From the NCBI GenBank assembly GCA_964542475.1, contig CAZIUL010000066.1:1-22330 (forward strand): a stretch of DNA of 22,330 nt. Direction: 5' to 3'. The notes beneath the pieces were generated by a model, which had not been told where the DNA came from, did not search any database, and saw only the letters and a list, made by a program, of their open reading frames with translations. Source of the DNA: CAZIUL01 sp964542475. GTDB lineage: Bacteria; Planctomycetota; B15-G4; CAYZWU01. The position numbers and the translations under genes were made by a program. Each line of letters begins with the position of its first letter. Position 1 is the stretch's first letter. This document shows, in pieces, positions 14,174-22,330 of this stretch.

Positions 14174-14305
14174 TTCGTCGAGGTCTTCCGGTTCAGCAAA
14201 TTACCTGATGAAGTTCACAGGTCGACAGAAGCGCTTTCCGGGCTCGATGAGGGCGATGGATTCGAACAGGAGGTTCGCGGCGGTTATCCTTGGAACACGG
14301 GGGGA

Positions 14306-14665
14306 TCACCGGCGCCTGGCAACGACAACGGCTGCCGCGATCACAAGCAGCAATCCGATGATCACCGATATCAACGCGATAGAGCCGGACCCCGTCCCGC
14401 CCGGGCGGCCGATGAACCTGAACATGAAGACAAACACTCCGCCCAGGGCGACAAGCAGAACCAGCCCGATGACCAGCGCTGTCTGCACGCCCGTTCCGCT
14501 AAAGTCTCTCATCGCTTCTTTTTCCGCGATCCGCATTGCCATGCGGACTTCCGTGAACTTCAAGTCAGGATTGCCCTCCCGGAATATGCTGATGAGCTCT
14601 GCCATCTTGCGGCCAAGATCCAGGGCCTTCTGAGAGGGGGGCGGAGGGATTACCGGTACGAACAT
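14306..14665 (-). CDS. Small two-helix membrane protein
   Basis: This 119-residue protein starts at ATG 14665 with AGGAG 7 nt upstream. A Pro-rich N-terminus (VPVIPPPPSQ) and an amphipathic helical segment (about 14-54) precede two transmembrane segments (about 59-83 and 94-116), separated by a Gly-rich turn (GRPGGTGSGS), with Arg-rich ends. I recognise no family. It is the last gene of the oxoprolinase/transporter/radical SAM run, 22 nt after the radical SAM stop codon, so it is probably co-expressed. An open frame continues 34 codons past its TGA without recognisable features. Confidence 0.72.
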   Translation of the reverse strand: MFVPVIPPPPSQKALDLGRKMAELISIFREGNPDLKFTEVRMAMRIAEKEAMRDFSGTGVQTALVIGLVLLVALGGVFVFMFRFIGRPGGTGSGSIALISVIIGLLLVIAAAVVVARRR

Positions 14666-14687
14666 CTTCGTTCTCCTGCTGCAATTA

Positions 14688-16106
14688 TCACAATAAGATC
14701 TTGGTCGGCGTGCCTGACCACGCGCGCCTCTGGTAGCGTGTCACTTCATAAGGCACAAGTTTTTGTTCGGTCAATATCTTTTGCATCTGCTGAAGATACT
14801 CAAAATCAACTTCGCAGTAATGATTGAACCAATCCTCAACCATTGAGAACAGGTCTGTTGTATAGTTTTCATCTCCGAAGTTTACATATTTTTCCTTCAG
14901 AGCCGGGTGCTGGCGCACCATCGTGTTTGCCTTTGATCCCGGAAAAGGCACCACCGTGCCCCACTCGAACCTGTCAAAATTATCATATTCCGATATCCGC
15001 TTCAGAAACTCCAGCGTCCTGTGAATGCTTTCCATGGATTCGCCCGGCACTCCTATAACAACTCCGACAATCACGCCAAGCCTGTATTTTTGCAATATAT
15101 CCATCGCTTTGAGATTGTCGTCAATGGTTGATCTTTTGTTCATGCTTTCGAGCATTTTCGGATTGCCGGCTTCCATTCCCACAAATACGCTCACACAGCC
15201 CGCTTCAACCAACAGACGAGCGATCTCATCGTCAACTCCCTTGGCATCCACATAGTTGGTGAAGTTTATTTTCAGCCCCTTTGGCTTGGATTGACAGAAG
15301 CTCTTGAACCATTCCTTGTCGCCGATAAGGTTGTCGGACGGATCCCAGATGAAATCCGCGCCGTTCCTTTCGACCAGGGAGGTGATTTCATCCCACACGC
15401 GCACAGGGTTTCTCAGCCGCAGATCGTTATACGGAATCGAACAGAATATACAGCCGCCGTCTTCCTGGGCGCGCCAGACGCACCCTTTTTGCGAATAGAT
15501 GTTCGTCGGCCTTTTGAACCGTTCAACCATTGGGTAGTCCGGGTGAGTGCTGTTCTTGAAATACGCCTCCATGTCCACAAGATCCCTGTCCGGAGGCGGC
15601 AGCTTGTCCAGGTCCGGCAGTTCGACGGGGTTGTTTACGATCTTGTTGTTCTCGCGATAGACCAGGTTGGGAATGGAGTTCAAAGGTGCGCCGGCAATGT
15701 ACCGGGAAAAGGCGGCCTCTCCGTCATACCTGATCACAGCGTCCACAAAGTCGTAGAACTTCAGAACTTCTTCGGCCAGCGGCGTGGCCGCGGCACCCCC
15801 AAAGACAACGGCAGCTCCTTTTTCCGCTGCATGTTTTGCGACCTTGACAGCATATTCATACCCGACCCCGGTCACTGAAACACCCACAACATCCGCGTCA
15901 ATTCCGTCGAGGAGCTCATCCAGGGTGAGAACGTTGTTGGCATCAAGGATTTCGACCTCAACACCCGGATTGTTCTCTTTGAGATATGCTCCAATAGACA
16001 TTATGCCGAGAGGCTGAGGCCATTTGGAAAACTTGGTAATGACCGTGTCAGGCCTTTTTGGAGGAGGCAGAACAAGCTGCGCTTTTTCGATCTTTTCGGG
16101 TCTCAT
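14688..16106 (-). CDS. B12-binding radical SAM protein with CX9CX2C cluster motif
   Basis: This 472-residue cytoplasmic enzyme has the architecture of cobalamin-dependent radical SAM proteins. The N-terminal B12-binding-like Rossmann domain is at about 25-140 (PLGIMSIGAYLKEN, DADVVGVSVTGVGYE, GAAVVFGGAAATPL). The radical SAM barrel is at about 200-420 (DFIWDPSDNL, EAGCVSVFVGMEAGN, and GVVIGVPGES). The [4Fe-4S] cysteines are C209-X9-C219-X2-C222 in GCVWRAQEDGGCIFC, instead of the usual CX3CX2C; Elp3 also has CX9CX2C. Such enzymes methylate or rearrange unreactive carbons, but the substrate cannot be deduced. The gene starts 24 nt after the Nramp-like gene (GAGG 10 nt before ATG) and is followed after 22 nt by a small membrane protein, so it belongs to the same transcription unit. 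Confidence 0.9.
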   Translation of the reverse strand: MRPEKIEKAQLVLPPPKRPDTVITKFSKWPQPLGIMSIGAYLKENNPGVEVEILDANNVLTLDELLDGIDADVVGVSVTGVGYEYAVKVAKHAAEKGAAVVFGGAAATPLAEEVLKFYDFVDAVIRYDGEAAFSRYIAGAPLNSIPNLVYRENNKIVNNPVELPDLDKLPPPDRDLVDMEAYFKNSTHPDYPMVERFKRPTNIYSQKGCVWRAQEDGGCIFCSIPYNDLRLRNPVRVWDEITSLVERNGADFIWDPSDNLIGDKEWFKSFCQSKPKGLKINFTNYVDAKGVDDEIARLLVEAGCVSVFVGMEAGNPKMLESMNKRSTIDDNLKAMDILQKYRLGVIVGVVIGVPGESMESIHRTLEFLKRISEYDNFDRFEWGTVVPFPGSKANTMVRQHPALKEKYVNFGDENYTTDLFSMVEDWFNHYCEVDFEYLQQMQKILTEQKLVPYEVTRYQRRAWSGTPTKILL

Positions 16107-16130
16107 TGGAATGTGTCCTCAAAAAACAAA

Positions 16131-17429
16131 TCAGTGTTTGCGGAGATATGATATTTTCTTGAACACCGGCACCGAAAGCAGCGCGGCGATGCAGGCGGCG
16201 GGAACGAGAATCGCTGTTTCTCCCGGCTTTTGGTAACCGAGGACAGCGAAGCCGGCCCGTATCAGGCCCGAGGTTCCCATCACCACGGCTATCAGCGAGG
16301 AGAGCGCCAGCGCGCTGTTTAAAAGGAATCCGGGAAGGTTTGCATCACCGAGGAGTTTCCTGTCGTTCACTGTAATCCAAAGAAAAACCGCCACCAGCGG
16401 AAGGATCACGCCGTTCAGGGCCTGGGCGAGGATTATCACGGGAATGGGGCGGATGTCGGCGAGGCCGAACCCGAGCCCGAACAGAAGCACTCCTCCCCAG
16501 ACGGCGCGGTAACGCCGGGAGCGCTCGTTCCATCGGTGGCTGTTTTCCGCGGACGCGAGCCCCTTCACCGAAAGAGCGGCAGCGAGCGGCGCCGTGATTG
16601 CCGAAGACAGGCCTGCCGCGAACAGCCCGAAGGCGAAAAGCAGTCCGGCCCATTGACCGAGCCTCGTTTCGAACGCGGATGAAAGCGCCTCGAAGCTGAA
16701 GTCGCCTTGGACAGCGGTGCCTGCCACGAGGATAGCCATTGAAATCAGGCCGCCCAGCGGGATGGCGACCGCAAGACCGAACCTGGCCTGGCCAAGGGTC
16801 TGTCCCCGCGCGAGCCCAGACCCAAGGAACAGGTTGTACGGCACAACCGTGGTGCCCACGAGGCCGAGCGCGAGCAGGCCTGCCTTGCCGGGGAGCGATG
16901 GAACGAAACAGCCTCTCAAGAGATCAACCGGGTCCGGCCAAAGGTCGATAGCGCACGCGACGAACGCCGCGCCCATCAGTGCGACAACGATGCCGAGGAT
17001 CCGGGCCACCGCGGCCGAGCTTCCCGCGAACAGGATCACACCAGCGATCAAGCCGATCATGAGCGTGATGGCGCGGGGCGGAAGATCGAGCCCGAGCGAA
17101 GCGCCCGAGACCGCGCCGAGGATGTTCCCGGCCTGGTATGCGGCGCACCCGAGCACAACCGCGCCGACCACGACAACAGGAACACACCTTGCGGCTTTTT
17201 GGTTCACGAACCGCATGCACATGATCCGCGCAAGCGGCAGGCCGGTCACGATTGTGAGCCTTGCGCTCGCCTCCTGAAGCGCCAGGCAGGCAGCGGTCGA
17301 AAACAGAAGCGCCCACAGCAGGCTGAATCCGAACCCTGCTCCGGCTGCCGATGCCGTGGTGACCGTTCCCGGGCCGATGAACGCGGCGCTGATAGCGGAC
17401 CAGAGGAGAATGCTCAGCAGGCGTTTCAT
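16131..17429 (-). CDS. Nramp-related membrane transporter lacking canonical metal ligands
   Basis: This 432-residue protein has about 11 hydrophobic segments and Nramp (SLC11, LeuT fold) character. The TM1 metal motif DPGN is here G19-P-G-T22 (AAFIGPGTVTT), and the TM6 motif MPHN is V196-P-Y198-N199 (TTVVPYNLFLGSG). Asp, Asn and Met, which bind Mn/Fe in true Nramps, are therefore all replaced, and the TM6 His is Tyr. Divalent-metal uptake is unlikely; transport of an organic substrate, such as one used by the linked amidohydrolase, is an inference. Its ATG overlaps the oxoprolinase stop codon (ATGA), so translation is coupled. Many databases would still call it a divalent metal transporter. 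Confidence 0.88.
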   Translation of the reverse strand: MKRLLSILLWSAISAAFIGPGTVTTASAAGAGFGFSLLWALLFSTAACLALQEASARLTIVTGLPLARIMCMRFVNQKAARCVPVVVVGAVVLGCAAYQAGNILGAVSGASLGLDLPPRAITLMIGLIAGVILFAGSSAAVARILGIVVALMGAAFVACAIDLWPDPVDLLRGCFVPSLPGKAGLLALGLVGTTVVPYNLFLGSGLARGQTLGQARFGLAVAIPLGGLISMAILVAGTAVQGDFSFEALSSAFETRLGQWAGLLFAFGLFAAGLSSAITAPLAAALSVKGLASAENSHRWNERSRRYRAVWGGVLLFGLGFGLADIRPIPVIILAQALNGVILPLVAVFLWITVNDRKLLGDANLPGFLLNSALALSSLIAVVMGTSGLIRAGFAVLGYQKPGETAILVPAACIAALLSVPVFKKISYLRKH

Positions 17430-20400
17430 TCCGCGCTCCCTCCTTCGGGCGGCCTGCCGAACCCGCCGCCGCCCGGCGTTTTCAGCACGAACCTGTCGCC
17501 CGCGTCCACCGCTTGCGAGTCAACCGCTGAAAGCTCGACTCTCCGGCCGTCCGCCCTTACCAGCCTCTGCGCTCCGGGCTTTCCAGGACCGCCGCCCGCC
17601 ATGCCGAACGGCCCTTCGTTCCTTCGCTGGCTCAGCACTGAAAGGCTGAGCGGTTTCAAAAAGGTGATCTCGCGCACGACACCGTCCCCTCCCTTGTGCC
17701 GCCCTTTCCCGCCCGACCCTCTTCTTACCGCAAAACGCTCGACTTGTACAGGGTAGCGGTGCTCCACCACCTCGGGATCGGTTATGCGCGTGTTGGTCAT
17801 GTGGCTGTGCACCGCTGATGCCCCGTCGAATCCCGGTCCTGCGCCGCACCCCCCGCAAACCGTCTCGTAGTAGGAAAAGCTGTCGTCCCCGAAGAGCACG
17901 TTGTTCATCGTGCCCTGGCTCCCCGCCGACAATCCGAGCGCCTTTATCAGGACGTCGGCAAGGCGCTGGCTCGTCTCCACGTTGCCGCCCACAACCGCGG
18001 GCGCTTTTGCGGGGTCCACAGCAAATGGAGGGTTCAGCATGCCCTCCGGGACCTTTATCGACACCGGCCTGAGCAGGCCCTCGTTCAGGGGCAGCTCCTC
18101 GCTTACCAGCAGGCGAAGCACGTAGATCACAACCGAGTGCACGATAGCCGGGGTGGCGTTGAGGTTGCCCGCGTGAACTCCCGCCGATCCCGAAAAATCG
18201 AAGACTGCCGTGTTCCCGGCCTTCTCGATGAACACCTCGATGGGCGAGCCGTCATCGAGACGCTCGCGCGCCCGGTATTCACCGTCCGGCAGCGCGGCGA
18301 GCGCTTCCCGCATCCGGCGCTCAGCCCTTTTTTCGAGAGCGTCCATGTAAAGCGCCGCCACATCAGCGCCGTGCTCTGTTGCGAGGGAGCGAAGCGCGTC
18401 GGCACCCTGGTGGCAGGCAGCAGCCGCCGCCTCGATATCCGCCATGTTGTCCGCAAGAGCCCGGGTAGGCCATGGCGCGCTCTCAAGAAGCGATCGCACC
18501 TCGTCAAAGCACGCCTTTCCGTTGCGGATGATGAGGGTCGGCGGAATGACAACGCCCTCTTCGACTAGCCGCGAGGCAGCCGGGGGCATGGACCCCGGCC
18601 TGGTCCCGCCTATCTCGGCGTGATGCGCCCGCGCAGCCACATAGCCCAGAAGCGGGGGAGCGTCCTTTCCTTGGGCGTCCTTTCCGTGAACCGGTGCGAT
18701 AACGGTCAGGTCGGGCAGGTGCGACCCGCCGAACGCGGGGTGGTTTGTGACGGCTGCATCGCCCTCGCCGAGATGCATTGCTTTTTCGACAGCCCTGACG
18801 CACAGACCCATCGACCCCAGATGCACGGGGATGTGCGGCGCGTTCACAACGAGCTTGCCCGCGCTGTCGAGCAGCGCGCACGAAAAATCGAGCCGCTCCT
18901 TCACATTGGTCGAAACCGCGGTGCGGCGGAGCGCCTCGCCCATCTCCCTTGCGATAGATTCGAACCTGTGGGAGAAGAGCTCCACTTGCACGGCCTCGGG
19001 ACGGTGCGCTGATGAACACCCCTCCCCCGCAGCCGCTGTCTTTTCGTCTTCGCGCAAAGGCTGCATCACCATCGAGCCCGCACCGTCGTTTTCCAGCACC
19101 CAGCCCGGCTCCACCACGGTTGCGCTGTGCTTCTCGAACACCAGGGCAGGCCCCTTGATTTGTACGCCGGGCAGGAGCTTGTCCCTGGAATAGGCATCGA
19201 CCTCCCGCCACCTTCCCTGGAACCATGCCTTTTGCGTATCCGGACGCTCTGGTTTTCTATCGGATGGAACAGGATCTATCGGGACGTGTCCGCGCTGCGC
19301 TTCCTGCCCGGGCGGGCGCGACGAGGCAACCGCTTTCAGGGACACGAGCTCAACCCGGCGCCTGTTGGGACTGTGCCCGTAAACCGCCTCGTACTTTTCC
19401 GTAAAAGCGGTTTCAAGATCGGATCCCGGATCGACCTCGACCTGTAGAGCGCTTTCCTGCCCGACAAAACGCATCTCGGCGATCCGCCTCCGGATCATGC
19501 CGTGTTCCCTGGAGATCCCCTCATCCGCCAGCGCTTCGAGCGCCTCGCGATCGAGCTCGTTCAGGTCCGCACGCACCCGCTCTTTAACATCGTCGAGCAA
19601 TGCGAGCACCTGTTTTTCAGCGAACCGCTCCAGGACCGCGCTGGAAAGTCCGCGCGCGCTCAGGATGCCCGCGCCGGGCGGCACCACCACGGTCTCGACC
19701 CCGAGCCGGGACGCCACAGCGCAGGCGTGCTGGGCCCCTGCGCCGCCGAACGCCACAAGCGCGTACTCCGCAGGGTCGTACCCGCGCCTGATGGAGATGC
19801 GCCGGATCGCGTCGGCCATGCGCTCGTTTGCAACGGCCAAAAAACCCTCGAGCACCTCCTCCGGCACATACGGTGTCCGCCCGTGCGCGCTCTTGTCGAG
19901 TTTTTCGATGATGCGCTCGAGCGCCCGCTGCCCGGGCTTGGCATCCACCGGGATCTCGAACCTTGCGGGATCGAGCCGCCCTAACAGCAGGTTGACATCG
20001 GTGAGCGTGAGAGGGCCGCCCTCGCCGTAACATGCCGGCCCCGGATCAGCGCCCGCGCTTCCCGGCCCCACAGCAAGGCCGGTCCCGTCTGACGAGCAGA
20101 TCGACCCCCCGCCCGCTGCAACGGTTTCGATGAACAGCGCCGGAGCGAAAAGGTGCGCGCTGCCCACGCTGTGCTCGAACACGTAGTCAAAATCCCCATC
20201 GAACCTGGCCACATCGGTGCTCGTTCCGCCCATGTCGAAACCGATCACCCGCTCCCGGCCCGCTGCCCGTCCCGCGCCGGCGGCGCCCACAACCCCTCCG
20301 GCCGGCCCGCTGAGCAGAAGATCTTTCGGCTTTGCAGCGCCCCTGCCTGCCAGCCCGCCCGCGCTTGTCATTACCAAAAGCCTGCCGCCCGCGAGCGAGT

Positions 20401-21307
20401 CGGTTATCTTCTGGAGGTACCGTTCCACCACCGGGGCTAGGTGCGCGTTCACAACCGCTGTTTCGGCGCGGGGGAGTATGCGGATCGAGCGCGCGAGGTC
20501 GGACGAGCAGGACACGTGCGAAAAGCCCGCCCGCCGCAAAAACGATGCGAGCTCCCTTTCGTGCGACGGGTTCTTGTCGCTGTGAAGAAGGGCCACTGCC
20601 GCCTCCGTGATCCCTGCTTTCAGCAGCGCCCGCGCCCTGTCGCGCAAAGCATCCGAATCAAACCGTTTGATGACCGAGCCGTCGGCAGCAAGGCGCTCGC
20701 TGACCCCGACCGTTTCCGCGTGGATCGGTGCAGGCTTTTCGATGTCCAGCGCGAAAAGATCCGGCCGCTGCTGCGTGCCGATCTCGAGCAGATCCTCGAA
20801 ACCCCGCGTTATGAAAAGCGCGACCGGCGCGCCGGTCCGAGTGAGCAGCGCGTTGGTCGCAAGCGTGGTTCCGAGACGCATGAAAACGGGCGGAAGGGGT
20901 TTTCCAGCGGGAGTGCGTGTGAGAATGCGCGCGGCAAGGATGGGCGCCTCCTCATCGGTTTTTACTTCGAACGCTGCGCCCGGCCGGGGCAGAGGCTCGG
21001 TCCCCTTGCCGGGCCCCTTGGCATCATCCAGCTCCAGGAGCGATCGCCCCGGAACGAACCGTTTCACGCGCACAGGTTCCCAGCCTCCATCAAGCGCGCG
21101 AAAAATCCCGCGGCGAAGCACATCAGTTTCCAGGGCGAATCCGAATGACACCTCGAACGCCCGTTCTCCCGCCTGTTTTCGCACGAACCCCCTGAGCGCG
21201 CCCGTGGAAAGCACCTTTGCCTCGAGCCGCTCCCCCTCGGGAGAGAAAGCTAGCGCATCAGTGAATGTTCCTCCCGTGTCAACGAAAAGATGCCAGAGCG
21301 GTTCCAC
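17426..21307 (-). CDS. Fused hydantoinase A/B (5-oxoprolinase family) protein
   Basis: This protein of about 1293 residues matches the length of 5-oxoprolinases. The HyuA half (1 to about 700) holds ATP-binding acetate-kinase-fold motifs: FVDTGGTFTDALAF at the N-terminus and IGFDMGGTSTDVARF centrally, with FGGAGAQHACAVA. The HyuB half begins at about 770 (VELFSHRFESIAREMGEALR) and includes NAPHIPVHLGSMG, NHPAFGGSHLPDLTV, GGNVETSQRLADV, and GGKGRHKGGDGVVREI near the end. Known members use ATP to open cyclic amides or imides (5-oxoproline, hydantoins) or carboxylate ketones; which applies is not visible. GTG 21307 was chosen for CAGGAG 9 nt upstream; GTG 21364 would add 19 residues lacking family similarity. 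First gene of a four-gene run with a transporter and radical SAM enzyme. Confidence 0.93.
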   Translation of the reverse strand: MEPLWHLFVDTGGTFTDALAFSPEGERLEAKVLSTGALRGFVRKQAGERAFEVSFGFALETDVLRRGIFRALDGGWEPVRVKRFVPGRSLLELDDAKGPGKGTEPLPRPGAAFEVKTDEEAPILAARILTRTPAGKPLPPVFMRLGTTLATNALLTRTGAPVALFITRGFEDLLEIGTQQRPDLFALDIEKPAPIHAETVGVSERLAADGSVIKRFDSDALRDRARALLKAGITEAAVALLHSDKNPSHERELASFLRRAGFSHVSCSSDLARSIRILPRAETAVVNAHLAPVVERYLQKITDSLAGGRLLVMTSAGGLAGRGAAKPKDLLLSGPAGGVVGAAGAGRAAGRERVIGFDMGGTSTDVARFDGDFDYVFEHSVGSAHLFAPALFIETVAAGGGSICSSDGTGLAVGPGSAGADPGPACYGEGGPLTLTDVNLLLGRLDPARFEIPVDAKPGQRALERIIEKLDKSAHGRTPYVPEEVLEGFLAVANERMADAIRRISIRRGYDPAEYALVAFGGAGAQHACAVASRLGVETVVVPPGAGILSARGLSSAVLERFAEKQVLALLDDVKERVRADLNELDREALEALADEGISREHGMIRRRIAEMRFVGQESALQVEVDPGSDLETAFTEKYEAVYGHSPNRRRVELVSLKAVASSRPPGQEAQRGHVPIDPVPSDRKPERPDTQKAWFQGRWREVDAYSRDKLLPGVQIKGPALVFEKHSATVVEPGWVLENDGAGSMVMQPLREDEKTAAAGEGCSSAHRPEAVQVELFSHRFESIAREMGEALRRTAVSTNVKERLDFSCALLDSAGKLVVNAPHIPVHLGSMGLCVRAVEKAMHLGEGDAAVTNHPAFGGSHLPDLTVIAPVHGKDAQGKDAPPLLGYVAARAHHAEIGGTRPGSMPPAASRLVEEGVVIPPTLIIRNGKACFDEVRSLLESAPWPTRALADNMADIEAAAAACHQGADALRSLATEHGADVAALYMDALEKRAERRMREALAALPDGEYRARERLDDGSPIEVFIEKAGNTAVFDFSGSAGVHAGNLNATPAIVHSVVIYVLRLLVSEELPLNEGLLRPVSIKVPEGMLNPPFAVDPAKAPAVVGGNVETSQRLADVLIKALGLSAGSQGTMNNVLFGDDSFSYYETVCGGCGAGPGFDGASAVHSHMTNTRITDPEVVEHRYPVQVERFAVRRGSGGKGRHKGGDGVVREITFLKPLSLSVLSQRRNEGPFGMAGGGPGKPGAQRLVRADGRRVELSAVDSQAVDAGDRFVLKTPGGGGFGRPPEGGSAE

Positions 21308-21507
21308 TCCCGGTTTCTCCTGTGTCAGGCTGCGCCGCGCGTCCGACAAAACTCGGCAGAACACGCCGCTTCTTCTGTTTTTTCCCTTGTCATCTTCTTC
21401 GAAAAGGCTGCTGTTTTCAATACAAAGGAGATATGGCCGGGGAATGCCTTCCGCATGACAGGTGGTAAATACCTATTCTGTGGGGTGTTGAACAGTTACA
21501 CGAGCGC

Positions 21508-21533
21508 GAGACCAGTGTAAAAAGGATGGTCTC
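21508..21533. repeat. 7-bp inverted repeat GAGACCA/TGGTCTC
   Basis: Exact arms (21508-21514 and 21527-21533) flank a 12-nt A-rich loop, four bases upstream of the predicted -35 box of the second beta-helix gene and in the shared upstream DNA of the oxoprolinase run. It could be an operator for either direction; there is no T-run typical of a terminator. Confidence 0.4.
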
Positions 21534-21536
21534 TTC

Positions 21537-21565
21537 TTGATATTTGACCGGTTTTTATGTACATT
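21537..21565 (+). promoter_or_regulatory. Promoter of the second beta-helix gene
   Basis: TTGATA (21537-21542) and TACATT (21560-21565) are 17 nt apart, giving a leader of about 30 nt before the start at 21600. For the minus-strand oxoprolinase gene I see no clear promoter in this gap. Confidence 0.4.
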
Positions 21566-21599
21566 GTGCGTGTTGAGGGAAAACCGAAAGGATGATCAA

Positions 21600-22316
21600 A
21601 TGAGGTACTTACAAGTCTTGCTTGTTTGTTTTGCCGCAGCCGCTTACGGGGACACCATCCACGTCCCCGCGGACTATTCGAACATACAAGATGCCATTAC
21701 CGCTGCAAATGATTGGGACGAGGTTATAGTCTCGCCCGGGACATACGTTGAAAACATAAACTTTGAGGGGAAAGCGATTACGGTCAAAAGCAGCGACGGG
21801 CCGGCCGTAACGATAATCGACGGAAGTAATCAAAACAGCGTAGTGGTCTTCAACCAAGGCGAGGGGAGCGATTCGGTGCTGGAGGGATTTACCATAACGA
21901 ACGGATTCGGGGATTACTACATATATACAAACACAGGTGGTGGGATTCTATGCATCGATTCATCTCCTACCATAGTAAATAATAAGATAATGGATAATTT
22001 TTCTTATTGGGGCGGCGGAATTTGTTTTTGGGGTTCGGGTACGACACCTGCGTTATTGGATTGTGTGGTAAGCGGGAACGATGTAATTATTGATCCGAAT
22101 GCTGGTGCTGGAAGGGGTGGAGGAATATTGTGCTATGGATCAAATGCATTGATTTCAGGATGTACGATAAAGGAAAACAGCTGTGAACATGTTGGCGGAG
22201 GTATAAGCGCACATAATTCCTGCAGCCCTATAATAGTGAACAACCTCATCGACTCGAACACGGCGCTTTCCATGGGGGTAAAGCAAATTTGTTTCTGTAA
22301 ATTTACAAGTCTTTGA
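21600..22316 (+). CDS. Secreted beta-helix protein, apparently truncated
   Basis: This 238-residue protein starts at ATG 21600 with AAAGGA 7 nt upstream. A short signal peptide (MRYLQVLLVCFAAAAYG) is followed by an N-cap and beta-helix rungs like those of the protein at 2624: ADYSNIQDAITAANDWDEVI, NQGEGSDSVLEGFTITNG, GGGILCIDSSPTIVNN and three more GGGI turns. The paralogue carries on for several hundred residues and ends in a C-terminal domain; here homology stops after NTALSM, followed by VKQICFCKFTSL and TGA. None of the three frames restores the pattern after about 22277, and the DNA there turns A+T-rich, so an insertion or rearrangement junction, or a decayed gene, is more likely than a simple frameshift. 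The real extent cannot be judged because the window ends 14 nt later. Confidence 0.72.
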   Translation: MRYLQVLLVCFAAAAYGDTIHVPADYSNIQDAITAANDWDEVIVSPGTYVENINFEGKAITVKSSDGPAVTIIDGSNQNSVVVFNQGEGSDSVLEGFTITNGFGDYYIYTNTGGGILCIDSSPTIVNNKIMDNFSYWGGGICFWGSGTTPALLDCVVSGNDVIIDPNAGAGRGGGILCYGSNALISGCTIKENSCEHVGGGISAHNSCSPIIVNNLIDSNTALSMGVKQICFCKFTSL

Positions 22317-22330
22317 TCAATCAAGCCAGC

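Overview
The window looks like chromosomal DNA from a G+C-rich, Gram-negative, probably anaerobic bacterium. Evidence includes a type VI secretion sheath gene, a class I hybrid cluster protein with the cysteine spacing seen in sulfate reducers, Tat and Sec signal peptides, parallel beta-helix surface proteins, and a B12-type radical SAM protein. Desulfobacterota or a planctomycete-like or candidate phylum would fit; the sequence alone does not decide. No rRNA, tRNA, CRISPR array or intact transposon was seen.

Layout. 1-1039 (-): start of a fused TssB/TssC-type T6SS sheath gene running off the left edge. 1358-4114 (+): Tat-exported DUF362 protein and a secreted beta-helix protein whose frame is interrupted by one in-frame TGA. 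4315-5628 (+): Tat-signal class V aminotransferase. 5652-5729: two palindromic repeats between convergent genes. 5749-7864 (-): Rrf2 regulator and hcp, probably one nitrosative-stress operon with a visible promoter and operator-like palindrome. 8087-8758 (-): secreted Cys-rich protein with two CXXC repeats and an in-frame TGA just after the signal peptide. 8944-9321 (-): small membrane protein. 9678-12040 (-): ECF sigma factor, zinc-finger anti-sigma factor and secreted coiled-coil protein, closed by a strong terminator. 12363-13562 (+): secreted endonuclease I. 13751-14110 (-): small coiled-coil lipoprotein. 14306-21307 (-): four-gene run of fused HyuA/HyuB (5-oxoprolinase family), Nramp-related transporter lacking the metal ligands, radical SAM/B12 protein with a CX9CX2C motif, and small membrane protein. 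21600-22316 (+): a second beta-helix gene that ends abruptly.

Most interesting lead. Two secreted genes (codon 29 of 8087-8758 and codon 129 of 2624-4114) carry single in-frame TGA codons with coherent protein on both sides, and each TGA is followed by a hairpin with GU about 20 nt downstream, the spacing of the E. coli fdhF selenocysteine insertion element. The C-terminal stop of the first gene has the same arrangement (TGC TGA GGC AGT TAG followed by a hairpin). This makes candidate selenoproteins a testable hypothesis. Nonsense mutation or sequencing error remains a live alternative, particularly for the beta-helix gene. TGA also ends ordinary genes here, such as the aminotransferase, so a global code change is not supported.
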